Source: Aestuariibaculum lutulentum
Lineage (GTDB): Bacteria > Bacteroidota > Bacteroidia > Flavobacteriales > Flavobacteriaceae
DNA length: 64,000 bases
Reading direction: 5' to 3'
Assembly: GCF_032926325.1 (NCBI RefSeq)
Contig: NZ_CP136709.1
Coordinates: 3,380,501 to 3,444,500 of the forward strand
Below are positions 17,326 through 26,535 of the stretch, piece by piece. Each line of letters starts with the position of its first letter. The first letter of the stretch is position 1. The notes beneath the pieces are model-generated. The model made no database searches. It was not told the origin of the DNA and worked only from the letters and a program-made list of their open reading frames with translations. The translations under genes and the position numbers were made by a program.

Positions 17326-18291
17326 TTACAAACTGTTATTTTTTGTGAATTCTACTACTTCACTCAATTTACCAAATGCCATAGCTACAACGGTATCGGC
17401 AGCGCCATAATACACTGCTAATTTATCTTCTTCGTAATCATGTAAGGCTGCACATGGGAATACAACATTTGGTACATCGCCTGTTAACTCATACATTTCT
17501 GCAGGGCCTAATAAATAAGGCTTGGTTCTGTATTTTACCTTGTCTGGTTCATTTTCATCTAAAATGGCAGCTCCCATAGCATAACGGAATCCATTACAGG
17601 TATTAATAACCCCATGATACAACATTAACCAACCGTCATCAGTTAAAATTGGTATTGGTCCTGCGCCTATTTTAGTACATTGCCAGGCACTATCTTGAAA
17701 AGGAGCTACTTTCATAACACAACGGTGCTCTCCCCAGTATTTCATATCCGGACTGTAACTAATATAGATATCACCAAAAGGCGTATGACCGTTATCACTC
17801 GGGCGACTTAACATCGCATATTTTCCATTAATTTTTTTTGGGAATAACACCCCATTTCTATTGAATGGTAAAAAGGCATTTTCACATTGAAAAAACTCCA
17901 CAAAATCAAATGTATATGCGATACCAATTGTTGGGCCATGATACCCGTTACACCAGGTAATCCAATATCTATCTTCAATAAATACCACACGCGGATCGTA
18001 TTTATAATCCGAATCTATCATTTCGGTATTTCCTGCCTGCATCACAATAGGTTCGTGATTGATATCCCAGTTAATACCATCTTTACTAAAGCCTGCAAAA
18101 ATATTCATCTGCACCGCCTTATTATCACATCTAAAAACACCTGCGAAACCATCTTTAAAAGGTACTACAGCACTATTAAAAATACTGTTTGATGATGGAA
18201 TTGCGTAACGATCTATAATCGGGTTTTCAGAATATCTCCACATGACCTCATTATTATTCTCCGGTCTGTCTTGCCAAGGTATATTTGCCAC
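17326..18291 (-). CDS. GH130 mannoside phosphorylase, N-glycan type
   Basis: A 321-residue cytoplasmic GH130 protein without a signal peptide. It phosphorolyses beta-1,4-mannosides. The sequence matches the N-glycan branch of the family (beta-1,4-mannosyl-N-acetylglucosamine phosphorylase) from end to end. Examples are IPWQDRP near the start, NSIFNSAVVPFKDGFAGVFRCD, DPRVVFIEDRYWITWCNGYHGPTIG, NRNGVLFPKKINGKYAMLSRPSDNGHTPFGDI, WQCTKIGAGPIP and VVFPCAALHD. The general acid Asp is expected in the NSIFNSAVVPFKDG region. The start is GTG at 18291, because the IPWQDRP stretch is conserved in the family and an internal ATG at codon 17 would remove it. It follows the symporter gene by 12 bases, consistent with import of a mannosyl-GlcNAc disaccharide and its phosphorolysis to mannose 1-phosphate plus GlcNAc. 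Confidence 0.93.
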   Translation of the reverse strand: MANIPWQDRPENNNEVMWRYSENPIIDRYAIPSSNSIFNSAVVPFKDGFAGVFRCDNKAVQMNIFAGFSKDGINWDINHEPIVMQAGNTEMIDSDYKYDPRVVFIEDRYWITWCNGYHGPTIGIAYTFDFVEFFQCENAFLPFNRNGVLFPKKINGKYAMLSRPSDNGHTPFGDIYISYSPDMKYWGEHRCVMKVAPFQDSAWQCTKIGAGPIPILTDDGWLMLYHGVINTCNGFRYAMGAAILDENEPDKVKYRTKPYLLGPAEMYELTGDVPNVVFPCAALHDYEEDKLAVYYGAADTVVAMAFGKLSEVVEFTKNNSL

Positions 18292-18303
18292 TTTTTATAT
18301 AAT

Positions 18304-20178
18304 TTAATCTGTTATTTTATTCACTTTATTTAACCAGGTGTATTTTAAAATTATTGAGGTAATTACAAATACAACTAACGATATGATTGTTTTAGGATAA
18401 TCGCGTATTAAAAGAAATATTGGCAAAACAATCATACTCGATTGCCATACAATCCCAATAATACAATTTAACATATCGCTAAAAAACTCATTATTTTTCT
18501 CAAAAGACGCATCTTCTGCTTTTAATTTTTTATATACAGGTTTCCACCAACCCCAAGGTCTAACATTGGTGTAGAACGATTTTAGAACCGCTTCATCAGT
18601 AGGTTTTGAAAAACAGGTTCCTAATAAACTACCTAATAATGAAAAACCAAAGATGATTGGGAATAAGTAGATTGATGGCATGGTTGCTAATTGATACCAT
18701 ACACCCTCTACATCAAAATTCATTTTATTCTGATCTAATACAAATTGAAATGACGCTATTATAAGACCTGCTAACATACCCCAGAAATAGCCCCAGCCAT
18801 TAAAGCGCCACCAAACCCATTTCAGAAAATTAGCTGCTACATAACCACCAAATAACGAACTTGTTATCCACAAGGTCAAAGAGTTAATAGAGTCCGCAAA
18901 AAAGCCCATTAAAACCCCCAGCAAAACAATAACCAAAGAAGCCAAATGACTCACTTTTATATAGTGCGAACTATCAGCAACTGGTTTAAAATATTTTTTA
19001 TAAATATCGTTAACTATGTACGCTGGACCAGCATTTACAAAGGCTGAAAACGTAGACATAAAAGCTGCTAATAAACCAGCCAACAGCAAGCCTTTTATCC
19101 CAACAGGAACATGAAAATTAATCACTTTTGGTAGAATAATTTCTAAATCGCCACCTGTCAAGGCGCCATTATTCATTTCCGGAGATAAAACAACCAATGC
19201 TATAACTACAATTCCACCAATTAATAAATACCTTGGAATAAATAAAATCAAATTCGTAAAGCCAGACATATACGCTGCTTCTTTAACCGTTTTTGTAGAA
19301 AGAATACGTTGTAAATCGTAACTCGGCGTTGGTCCTGCAATACTTGCAAAGAAGCCTTTAAACAAAGACATACCAATAAAAGCACCGAACATTTTATAGC
19401 CTTCAGAGTCTATTAAATCGTTAAACGCCTGATATTTATCACTCCACTGCGGACCTAATTCCCATCCAAAGAAAATGTTTTTCCATTCTTCTGAAATGAT
19501 AGACGTTATTTCGAAATCTGTAAAGGTAATTAACGTATAACTCGCCACAAGAAGACCTGCCACAACCATTATTAAATACTGAAGAACCTCTGTTGCCACA
19601 ACAGAAAACATCCCCCCTTTTATGGTATAAATTGTCGTTAGTAAAATAATGATTAATGCGTAAGATTGGGTGGATGTAAACAATACTGTTTCACCTATTT
19701 GCGCAGTTAAATCCCAAGGTAAAATAATGGTTAAAAACTTTCCTACACCTTCAAAGAAATAAGCTATAAAACCAATGGCTGAAATAATAGCAAAAATAGC
19801 CACAATAATATGAGATGCTTTTCCGGCTTTATCATTTCCGAAGCGTGTTAAAATCCATTCAGAACCTGTCATTACTTTTGAACGGCGAATCCAAACTGCC
19901 AGGAACATCATAACGAAAATCTGATTCCAGATAGGCCAAAGCCACATAAACATGAAGCTTTTAACACCATACAGGAATAAAATTCCAACCATCCAGGCCG
20001 TTCCAGAGACATCAAACATTCCGGAGCCATTACTTAAACCTAAGTAATACCATTTAATGGATTTTCCACCTAAAAAATAATGATCTAACCCCTGTGAAGC
20101 CTTTTTTGAAATCCAGACTCCTACTCCTACGGTTATTAAAACGTAGGAGACAATAATACTTATATCTATTATATCCAT
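18304..20178 (-). CDS. Sodium/solute symporter (SSS family)
   Basis: A 624-residue inner membrane protein with about 13-14 hydrophobic segments. It begins DIIDISIIVSYVLITVGVGVWISKKA with the SSS hallmark SQGLDHYFLGGKSIKWYYLGLSNGSGMFDVSG. Further signs are GGMFSVVATEVLQYLIMVV and GLLLAGLLAAFMSTFSAFVNAGPAYIVNDIYKKYF. Members couple sugar, sialic acid or other solute uptake to sodium. It lies between the first GH92 gene (gap 4 bases) and GH130, so the likely cargo is a small N-glycan product such as mannose or mannosyl-GlcNAc. That is inferred only from neighbours. The C-terminal extension beyond the core helices is common in Bacteroidota members. Confidence 0.93.
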   Translation of the reverse strand: MDIIDISIIVSYVLITVGVGVWISKKASQGLDHYFLGGKSIKWYYLGLSNGSGMFDVSGTAWMVGILFLYGVKSFMFMWLWPIWNQIFVMMFLAVWIRRSKVMTGSEWILTRFGNDKAGKASHIIVAIFAIISAIGFIAYFFEGVGKFLTIILPWDLTAQIGETVLFTSTQSYALIIILLTTIYTIKGGMFSVVATEVLQYLIMVVAGLLVASYTLITFTDFEITSIISEEWKNIFFGWELGPQWSDKYQAFNDLIDSEGYKMFGAFIGMSLFKGFFASIAGPTPSYDLQRILSTKTVKEAAYMSGFTNLILFIPRYLLIGGIVVIALVVLSPEMNNGALTGGDLEIILPKVINFHVPVGIKGLLLAGLLAAFMSTFSAFVNAGPAYIVNDIYKKYFKPVADSSHYIKVSHLASLVIVLLGVLMGFFADSINSLTLWITSSLFGGYVAANFLKWVWWRFNGWGYFWGMLAGLIIASFQFVLDQNKMNFDVEGVWYQLATMPSIYLFPIIFGFSLLGSLLGTCFSKPTDEAVLKSFYTNVRPWGWWKPVYKKLKAEDASFEKNNEFFSDMLNCIIGIVWQSSMIVLPIFLLIRDYPKTIISLVVFVITSIILKYTWLNKVNKITD

Positions 20179-20182
20179 CCTA

Positions 20183-22426
20183 CTATTTTTTAATTCCCCA
20201 GTTTTTATTTGGATTTGGTCCCATTACGAAATGTAAAGTACCTCCTTCTAAAATTGTTTTATGGGCTATTGATGTGTCGTTGAAATCTTCACCATTTAAG
20301 GTTGCCGATTGAATGTAAATATTCTTATCGGAAACGTTTTCTGCTTCAATGGTGAATGTTTTTCCGTTTGCTAAATTCAAGGTGGTCTTGTCGAAAATCG
20401 GACTTCCAATTTCGTATTCAGCTGAAGCCGGATTCATTGGGTAAAGACCAATGGAACTAAATACATACCAAGCCGACATTTGCCCGCAATCTTCATTACC
20501 ACTTAATCCATTAGGCGTTGTATTGTATTGCGTATCTAAAATATGACGTACCCAATATTGTGTTCTCCATGGTTTATTGGCATCGTTAAACATATAAGCA
20601 ATGTGATGACTTGGCTCGTTACCATGTGCGTACTGACCAATTAAACCTGAAATATCTGCCGAGGTGTGAGTCCCTGTAATCTCAGAACTTTCAGTGAAAA
20701 GTTGCTCTAAACGCGAAGTAAATACATCTTCACCACCATGCAACTCTGCTAATTCCTTAACAGCATGAGGTACAAACCAGCTATGTTGCCAGGCATTACC
20801 TTCGGTATAATCGGTTTGAACTCTATGGTTTGAGTATTTCGGATCGAATGGCTCGTTCCAAGATTTACCATCTTCAGATTTTCCACGCATAAATCCGGTT
20901 TCGGTATCTAATAAGTGTTTATAAGCTTCAGAACGTTTTAAAAAGAAATTATAATCTTCTGTTTTACCAAGGGCTTTTGCCATTTGCGCCACACACCAGT
21001 CGTCGTAAGCATATTCTAAAGTAATAGTAACCGATTCGTCTATTGACGTGTACGGAATATATCCGAATTCTTTATAATATTTTAAACCACGTTCATCCTG
21101 CATCATGGTATTTTTCATCGCTTCAAACGCCTTTTCAGCATCAAAACCTTTAATACCTTTTAAGTAAGCTTCAACAATTACAGGAATGGAATGATACCCT
21201 GTCATAGTATTCGTTTCATTGGCATAAAGTGTCCATACCGGTAAAATCTTCTTTGTTTCATAATATGCCAGCATCGAATTAATGATATCCGAGACATTTT
21301 TAGGCGCTATTAAAGTTAACAATGGTTGCTCTGCTCTAAAGGTATCCCAAAGCGACAATGTAGAATATGCTGTATAATCTTTCGCTGTTACAATGCTGTC
21401 TGTTTCTAATCTAAACTCCCCATTAGCATCACTAAAAGTTACCGGAGCTACTTGAGCATGATACATGGCGGTATAAAAAATGGTTTCCAATGAATCTACT
21501 GAGCTTTCAACTTCAATAGATTTTAAAGCGCTATTCCAGCTTTTATCTGCAGTAGATTTAACTGCTTCAAATTCAAAACCACCATCTTCTATGTTTCCTT
21601 TAGCATTTTCAATACTAACAGAGGACAAGGCTACTTTTGCAAAAAGCTCATTAGAGTCAGCATTATCGAAAAATAGCTGAATGGCTGTTTTTTCTCCTTC
21701 AACTTTATTCCCTTCAATTTTAGAGCCATCAGCAAATACATTTTTACCAGTAATAGGTTTTGAAAACTTCGCTACAAAAAACACTTTTTGATTAGGCGCC
21801 CATCCCTTACTGTATCGGTAACCAGAAATGGTATGTTCATCTTCAACAGTAATAATAGTCTCAACCGTTCTATCCCAGTTTAAAGTAAACCCTAAATCGA
21901 CAATAACCGATTGTGAATCACCAGGATTGAATGTATACTTATGATACCCTGTGCGTTTAGCCGTTGTTAATTCTACATTTATATTGTGATCATCCAAATA
22001 CAATTGATAATAACCTGGCTTGGCTGTTTCATTTGAATGACTGTATTTTGATTTATACGTAATGCTGTCTCTCGATTTTGGATAAACCGAAAGATCCACT
22101 TCTTTATTTATCGGCATGAATAAAATATCGGCTAAATCTCCAATTCCTGTTCCGCTTAAACTTAAGTGACTAAATCCTACGGCAATGGAATCTGAATAAT
22201 GATACCCTGAGCACCAGTCCCATTTACTTATACCATTTATAGGACTTACCTGCAACATTCCAAAAGGCACTGTTGCTCCTGGGTATGTATGCCCATGTCC
22301 TCCTGTGCCAATAAACGGATCTACTTTATCACTTAAAATTTTGCTAGTCATGGTTTTATTAGTAACATTGTCTCCGCAGCTCACAAAAAGACCAACTAAT
22401 AAAACAATTACCGATACGTTTTTCAT
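20183..22426 (-). CDS. GH92 alpha-mannosidase lipoprotein (first gene of the operon)
   Basis: A complete GH92 protein of 747 residues with a lipoprotein signal (VGLFVSC). Motifs are DKVDPFIGTGGHGHTYPGATVPFGM, GFSHLSLSGTGIGD, TEGNAWQHSWFVPHAVKEL, GQYAHGNEPSHH and LSGNEDCGQMSAWYVFSSIGLYPM. Both domains of the family are present and the conserved Asp pair is intact. It is the first gene of the minus-strand operon, and its upstream region is shared with the divergent histidine kinase gene. Similarity to the GH92 at 11.6 kb suggests related but not identical linkage preference on mannose arms. Confidence 0.94.
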   Translation of the reverse strand: MKNVSVIVLLVGLFVSCGDNVTNKTMTSKILSDKVDPFIGTGGHGHTYPGATVPFGMLQVSPINGISKWDWCSGYHYSDSIAVGFSHLSLSGTGIGDLADILFMPINKEVDLSVYPKSRDSITYKSKYSHSNETAKPGYYQLYLDDHNINVELTTAKRTGYHKYTFNPGDSQSVIVDLGFTLNWDRTVETIITVEDEHTISGYRYSKGWAPNQKVFFVAKFSKPITGKNVFADGSKIEGNKVEGEKTAIQLFFDNADSNELFAKVALSSVSIENAKGNIEDGGFEFEAVKSTADKSWNSALKSIEVESSVDSLETIFYTAMYHAQVAPVTFSDANGEFRLETDSIVTAKDYTAYSTLSLWDTFRAEQPLLTLIAPKNVSDIINSMLAYYETKKILPVWTLYANETNTMTGYHSIPVIVEAYLKGIKGFDAEKAFEAMKNTMMQDERGLKYYKEFGYIPYTSIDESVTITLEYAYDDWCVAQMAKALGKTEDYNFFLKRSEAYKHLLDTETGFMRGKSEDGKSWNEPFDPKYSNHRVQTDYTEGNAWQHSWFVPHAVKELAELHGGEDVFTSRLEQLFTESSEITGTHTSADISGLIGQYAHGNEPSHHIAYMFNDANKPWRTQYWVRHILDTQYNTTPNGLSGNEDCGQMSAWYVFSSIGLYPMNPASAEYEIGSPIFDKTTLNLANGKTFTIEAENVSDKNIYIQSATLNGEDFNDTSIAHKTILEGGTLHFVMGPNPNKNWGIKK

Positions 22427-22543
22427 ATAATATTTTTAATATTGAACTCTAAAGTTTCTAGTTTTTTCTAAACTTTAAAATTATTTTAGACGGATAACAC
22501 ATTTTAAGACCTAAACACCAAAAAATAAAAATTGTTTTCTAAA
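22427..22543. promoter_or_regulatory. Divergent control region of the N-glycan operon and its two-component system
   Basis: A 117-base AT-rich region separates the first GH92 gene (minus) from the histidine kinase gene (plus). It holds an imperfect inverted repeat, aaagttt at 22451-22457 with aaacttt at 22470-22476, which is a candidate operator. It is a plausible target of the LytTR regulator encoded next door, but no site is recognisable with certainty. No FNR-like box of the kind seen after 33 kb is present here. Confidence 0.4.
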
Positions 22544-23602
22544 ATGGATGCAAATCAAAACAAACTCTTTAAAATTCCATTGTTTTACCACATTGTTTTT
22601 TGGTCAATTTACTTTCTTCTAAATACATTGCGCTGGGGAAGTTATTTTGACGATTATGGATATTCTTTAAAAACCACTCTTATTGGATTTCCTATTCATA
22701 TGATTTTGTGCTACTTGAACATATTTATTCTAATGCCCTATTTGGTCTACAATAAAAAGTATGTGCTATATGTTATTTCTGTTTTGGGATCCATATTTAT
22801 TATGGTCCTAGTAAAGTACAATTTAACCTATTGGCTGGTTAGCCATAATGTATGGCCCGAAGGTCCTGAAGCTACCGACAAGCTAAGTTTAAATTACACT
22901 ATAGATATGATGATTGGGGAGCTTTATGTCATCACTTTTGTTACCGCTATAAAAATAACTTTAGACTACCTCAAAGAACATAAGCGTGTAGCACTTTTAG
23001 AAAAAACCCAATTAGAAACAGAACTGCGTTTTTTAAAAACTCAGGTTTCTCCGCATTTCTTTTTTAACACTTTAAATAACATCTATTCATTATCAGTAGA
23101 AAAATCGAACAAAACACCTCGAATGATTTTAAAACTTTCTGAATTGATGCGTTATCTCCTTTATGAAACACGAGAAAGGCGACAAACTTTAGAAAAGGAA
23201 ATTATATATATTCAAAATTATCTGGATTTAGAGCGTGTTAGATATGATGAGAATTTAGAAGTTAATATGTACATATCCGGTGACATTCAAGACAAGAAAA
23301 TCGCACCTATTCTTTTATTAACTTTTATTGAAAACGCCTTTAAACACGGGGCTGACAAGAATATTGGCAAAGTAAAAATAAACATCAACTTTAAGATTAT
23401 AGAAAATTTTCTTTACTTTACCGTCACCAACCCATTACCTCAAATTAGTGAGCATCAAAAACCGAATAAAAAAGCCGGCGGAATTGGATTGGTAAACGCA
23501 AAAAAAAGATTGGAATTAGGCTACAATAAAAACGATTACAAACTTTCAATAAAGCAAAAAAAGAACAAATTTGTTGTTAAACTAAAGATTAAAGTTGCTT
23601 AA
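22544..23602 (+). CDS. LytS-type sensor histidine kinase (His_kinase family)
   Basis: A 352-residue membrane histidine kinase. ATG at 22544 is chosen over an in-frame TTG at 22532. The first 150 residues carry about four hydrophobic segments. Next come a short coiled coil and the His_kinase block LRFLKTQVSPHFFFNTLNNIYSL with the phospho-accepting His171, then a compact HATPase domain with TFIENAFKHG and GGIGLVNAKKRLEL. There is no large extracellular sensor domain, so the signal would be sensed within the membrane or through a partner. It is divergent from the GH operon and lies 38 bases before the LytTR response regulator gene. The pair probably controls the operon, although N-glycan loci elsewhere more often use hybrid or SusR-like regulators. 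Confidence 0.9.
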   Translation: MDANQNKLFKIPLFYHIVFWSIYFLLNTLRWGSYFDDYGYSLKTTLIGFPIHMILCYLNIFILMPYLVYNKKYVLYVISVLGSIFIMVLVKYNLTYWLVSHNVWPEGPEATDKLSLNYTIDMMIGELYVITFVTAIKITLDYLKEHKRVALLEKTQLETELRFLKTQVSPHFFFNTLNNIYSLSVEKSNKTPRMILKLSELMRYLLYETRERRQTLEKEIIYIQNYLDLERVRYDENLEVNMYISGDIQDKKIAPILLLTFIENAFKHGADKNIGKVKININFKIIENFLYFTVTNPLPQISEHQKPNKKAGGIGLVNAKKRLELGYNKNDYKLSIKQKKNKFVVKLKIKVA

Positions 23603-23640
23603 CAAACTATTACAAAACTAAAACTACGACCAAACAAACT

Positions 23641-24354
23641 ATGAAAATTAAATGCTTGATAATTGATGACGAGCCGTTAGCTGTAAATGTGATTAAAAAT
23701 TATCTGGAGCAAATAGATAATTATGAAATTGCAGAAACTTTTAACAATGCGATCGATGGATTAAATTTTCTTAAAAACAACAATGTTGATGTTATTTTTC
23801 TTGATATTAATATGCCTGTTCTTGATGGTATTAATTTCATTAAAAGCTTAGAAAATCCACCATTAATTATTATTACCAGTGCTTATGATGAATATGCCTT
23901 GGAAACTTATGAGTTAGATGTTTTAGACTATCTGGTAAAGCCTATTGAAATGCCTAGGTTTATGAAAACCTTAAATAAAATTACCAAACGTCTTGAAAAC
24001 GCAAAAAAAATACCGGTTAGCGCTAATAAAGAAACTCCTTTTATCTTTATTAAAATAGATAAAAAGAAAATGAAGAAAATTTTTCTTAATGAAATTTTAA
24101 TCATTGAAAGTTTAAAAGATTACTTAAAAATAAAAACATTTTCTGGCTCTTACATCGTCCATTATACCTTAAAGGATTTTACAAACTTACTGCCTCCAGG
24201 CGATTTTATTAGAATTCACAGATCTTACACTGTAGCTATCGACAAAATTGATGCTTTAGAGGGAAATAGTGTGGAAATTGAAGGTTTAAGATATGTTATT
24301 GGACGCTCTTATATTGATGAAGTAAAGCAAAAAATTTTAGACGCTTCTGTTTAG
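23641..24354 (+). CDS. LytTR-family response regulator
   Basis: A 237-residue response regulator. The receiver domain (about 1-120) has the acidic pair Asp9-Asp10, phosphorylation site Asp55 (VIFLDINMPVLDG), the conserved Thr/Ser (IIITSAYDEYA) and Lys in DYLVKPIEM. A LytTR DNA-binding domain follows (about 135-235), with FIKIDKKKMKKIFLNEILIIESLKDYLKI and FIRIHRSYTVAIDKID, ending in IGRSYIDEVKQKIL. It is paired with the kinase immediately upstream. LytTR proteins bind paired short repeats near promoters; the most likely target is the region at 22.4-22.5 kb. A short hairpin follows the stop codon. Confidence 0.94.
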   Translation: MKIKCLIIDDEPLAVNVIKNYLEQIDNYEIAETFNNAIDGLNFLKNNNVDVIFLDINMPVLDGINFIKSLENPPLIIITSAYDEYALETYELDVLDYLVKPIEMPRFMKTLNKITKRLENAKKIPVSANKETPFIFIKIDKKKMKKIFLNEILIIESLKDYLKIKTFSGSYIVHYTLKDFTNLLPPGDFIRIHRSYTVAIDKIDALEGNSVEIEGLRYVIGRSYIDEVKQKILDASV

Positions 24355-24371
24355 TATGTTTATAAAAAAGA

Positions 24372-24407
24372 AGATGGTTACCTCTAATTCAATAGAAACA
24401 ACCATCT
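24372..24407 (+). terminator. Weak hairpin after the LytTR gene
   Basis: An eight-base inverted repeat (agatggtt with aaccatct) 18 bases after the stop codon, with a 20-base loop and no T run. It may be the end of the kinase/regulator transcript, but the T tract is missing, so support is limited. Confidence 0.35.
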
Positions 24408-24469
24408 AATTAACCAAACTCAAATAACATAAACTAAACAATAAAAAACTATAATGAGTTCGTTCTTAA

Positions 24470-24503
24470 CTTTTAAAAATAGAAGCGTTTAAACGCTTCT
24501 ATT
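24470..24503 (-). terminator. Palindromic terminator overlapping the nagB stop
   Basis: A perfect 26-base palindrome (24478-24503) spans the last codons of nagB and is followed on the minus strand by a T run. It acts as an intrinsic terminator that overlaps the coding end. On the plus strand it could also stop transcription arriving from the LytTR gene. Confidence 0.65.
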
Positions 24504-26410
24504 GCCTCGTAATCTGCTAAACCAAGGTCTTTATATTTTTTTGCTGTTTCGCGATTTCTGTCTTCAGCACGCACCCAAAACTCACGATTATCATCACCTT
24601 GAAACATGACACCATCTTTTTGTGATTGGTGATAGAATATAGACTGACGTTTTTTAAGCACCTGATCCGGACTCATAGGAACAGCCATATCTATCTGGTA
24701 AGGTTCCCATTCGTGCCATGCACCACGATATAACCACACCCAGCAATCGTTCATATAACTTTCTGGCTTTAATATTTTTAAAGCTTCAAACAAAGCATCT
24801 AAACACACTTTATGAGTTCCGTGTGGATCTGCCAAATCACCTGCTGCATAAATTTGATGTGGCTTAATATCATCTATTAAATCGCACATAATTTTAATAT
24901 CCGTTTCAGTAAGCTTCCCTTTTTTTATGGTTCCTGTCTCATAAAACGGAAGTTCTAAAAAGTGAACATTATCGTCTGATAAACCTACATATCTTGTAGC
25001 CGCTAAGGACTCACATTTTCTAATTGTAGTTTTTAATTTTCTTACCTCAAGAGTATCTATATCATTTTGAGATTTATTCTTTAAAAAATGAATAATACTA
25101 TCTACTTCGGCTGAATCTGAATTCAACACTTTAGAAACTTCTACAAATTTTAAGGCTTCCTCATTAGACACCGCTATATTTCCTGAAGTTTGATATGCCA
25201 CGTGAACTTCATGCCCTTGTTCTACTAATCGCGCAAAGGTTCCGCCCATAGATATGACATCATCATCTGGGTGCGGACTGAAAATAATCACTCGCTTTTT
25301 AGCAGGCTCGGATCGTTCTGGTCTGCAACTATCATCCACATTTGGTTTTCCTCCTGGCCAACCTGTAATGGTATGCTGCATTTTATTAAACATTTTTATG
25401 TTCAAATTATAAGCAGAACCTTCTTCGGTTAATATGCTGGACATGCCATTATCATTATAATCCTTGTCCGTAAGTTTTAAAAATGGTTTTCCCGTTAGCT
25501 CACTTAACCAAATTACGGCCTTACACTTCAATTCATCATTCCATCTACAAGATTTCACCAACCAAGGCGTTTTTACCCTTGTTAACTCATACGACGCTTC
25601 AACATCAAGTACAAATGTGGTATTATTATGTTCTTGTAAATATGTAGCAGGAACGTGTGAAGATATTTCTCCTTCTATGGCTTCCTTAACAATACCCGCT
25701 TTATTGATACCCCAAGCTAAAAGTACAATGCGCTTAGCTTTCCTTACCGTTCCTACTCCCATCGTTATTGCCTTTCTAGGTACATTTTTTAATCCTAAAA
25801 AAGCAGGAGCTGCATCTACTCGCGTTATATAATCTAAATTAATTGCTCTGGTTCCTGAATTTATATGAGAACCTGGCTCATTAAATCCGATATGCCCTGT
25901 TCTTCCTATTCCTAACAACTGAAAATCGATACCTCCATAAGATTGAATTTTCATTTCATAATCAATACAATACTGATGCAAGTCCTGATCACTTACAGTA
26001 CCATCTGGAATATTAATATTCTCATGTAAAATATCGACATGGTTAAAAAGATGATCATGCATAAAATAATAGTAACTCTGAATATTATCTTTATCCAAAG
26101 GATAATACTCATCTAAGTTAAAAGTTACCACATTTTTAAAACTCAATCCTTCCTCACGGTGCATTCTTACCAATTCCTCATATACCTTTACAGGTGAAGA
26201 ACCAGTTGCCAACCCTAACACACAGATTTCATCTAGTTCTTCTTTACGACGAATTAAGTTTGCTATTTCGTGTGCTACTAAAACCGATGCTTCTTGCGAC
26301 GATTCAAAAATAACATTGTGAATTTTTTCAAATCGCGTTTCTTCAAACTTACCAGCCTCGCTGTAACTTATTTCCTTAGATTTATTTATTACCGTATTAA
26401 TCATAAACAT
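24473..26410 (-). CDS. nagB: Glucosamine-6-phosphate deaminase fused to a LmbE/PIG-L deacetylase domain
   Basis: A 645-residue two-domain cytoplasmic protein. Residues about 30-290 are a NagB deaminase/isomerase with VLGLATGSSP, VVTFNLDEYYPL (the catalytic Asp of the NLDEY motif) and GIGRTGHIGFNEPGS. Residues about 370-600 are a LmbE/PIG-L metal-dependent deacetylase with the zinc motif FSPHPDDDVISMGGT and a later DPHGTHKVC. The fusion would combine removal of an N-acetyl group with conversion of glucosamine 6-phosphate to fructose 6-phosphate. The actual substrate of the second domain is not known. The arrangement recurs in Bacteroidota, where the single protein is annotated as NagB. It links the GlcNAc released by GH20, GH18, GH130 and glycosylasparaginase to glycolysis. 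A second start at 26404 is equally plausible. Confidence 0.9.
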   Translation of the reverse strand: MFMINTVINKSKEISYSEAGKFEETRFEKIHNVIFESSQEASVLVAHEIANLIRRKEELDEICVLGLATGSSPVKVYEELVRMHREEGLSFKNVVTFNLDEYYPLDKDNIQSYYYFMHDHLFNHVDILHENINIPDGTVSDQDLHQYCIDYEMKIQSYGGIDFQLLGIGRTGHIGFNEPGSHINSGTRAINLDYITRVDAAPAFLGLKNVPRKAITMGVGTVRKAKRIVLLAWGINKAGIVKEAIEGEISSHVPATYLQEHNNTTFVLDVEASYELTRVKTPWLVKSCRWNDELKCKAVIWLSELTGKPFLKLTDKDYNDNGMSSILTEEGSAYNLNIKMFNKMQHTITGWPGGKPNVDDSCRPERSEPAKKRVIIFSPHPDDDVISMGGTFARLVEQGHEVHVAYQTSGNIAVSNEEALKFVEVSKVLNSDSAEVDSIIHFLKNKSQNDIDTLEVRKLKTTIRKCESLAATRYVGLSDDNVHFLELPFYETGTIKKGKLTETDIKIMCDLIDDIKPHQIYAAGDLADPHGTHKVCLDALFEALKILKPESYMNDCWVWLYRGAWHEWEPYQIDMAVPMSPDQVLKKRQSIFYHQSQKDGVMFQGDDNREFWVRAEDRNRETAKKYKDLGLADYEAIEAFKRFYF

Positions 26411-26535
26411 GTCGATTACTAATTAAATGATGGTTATCTAAGTTACCTATTACAATCTGTTTTGTTTTTATAATTTCGACTAATAACAACAGAACTGCTC
26501 CAAAGGAAATATTTTTAAATACTTAACAGGAGAAT

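Noticed and set aside
24478..24503. A regulator binding site at the nagB end
   Set aside because: The 26-base palindrome overlaps the stop codon and is followed by a T run, so a terminator explains it.
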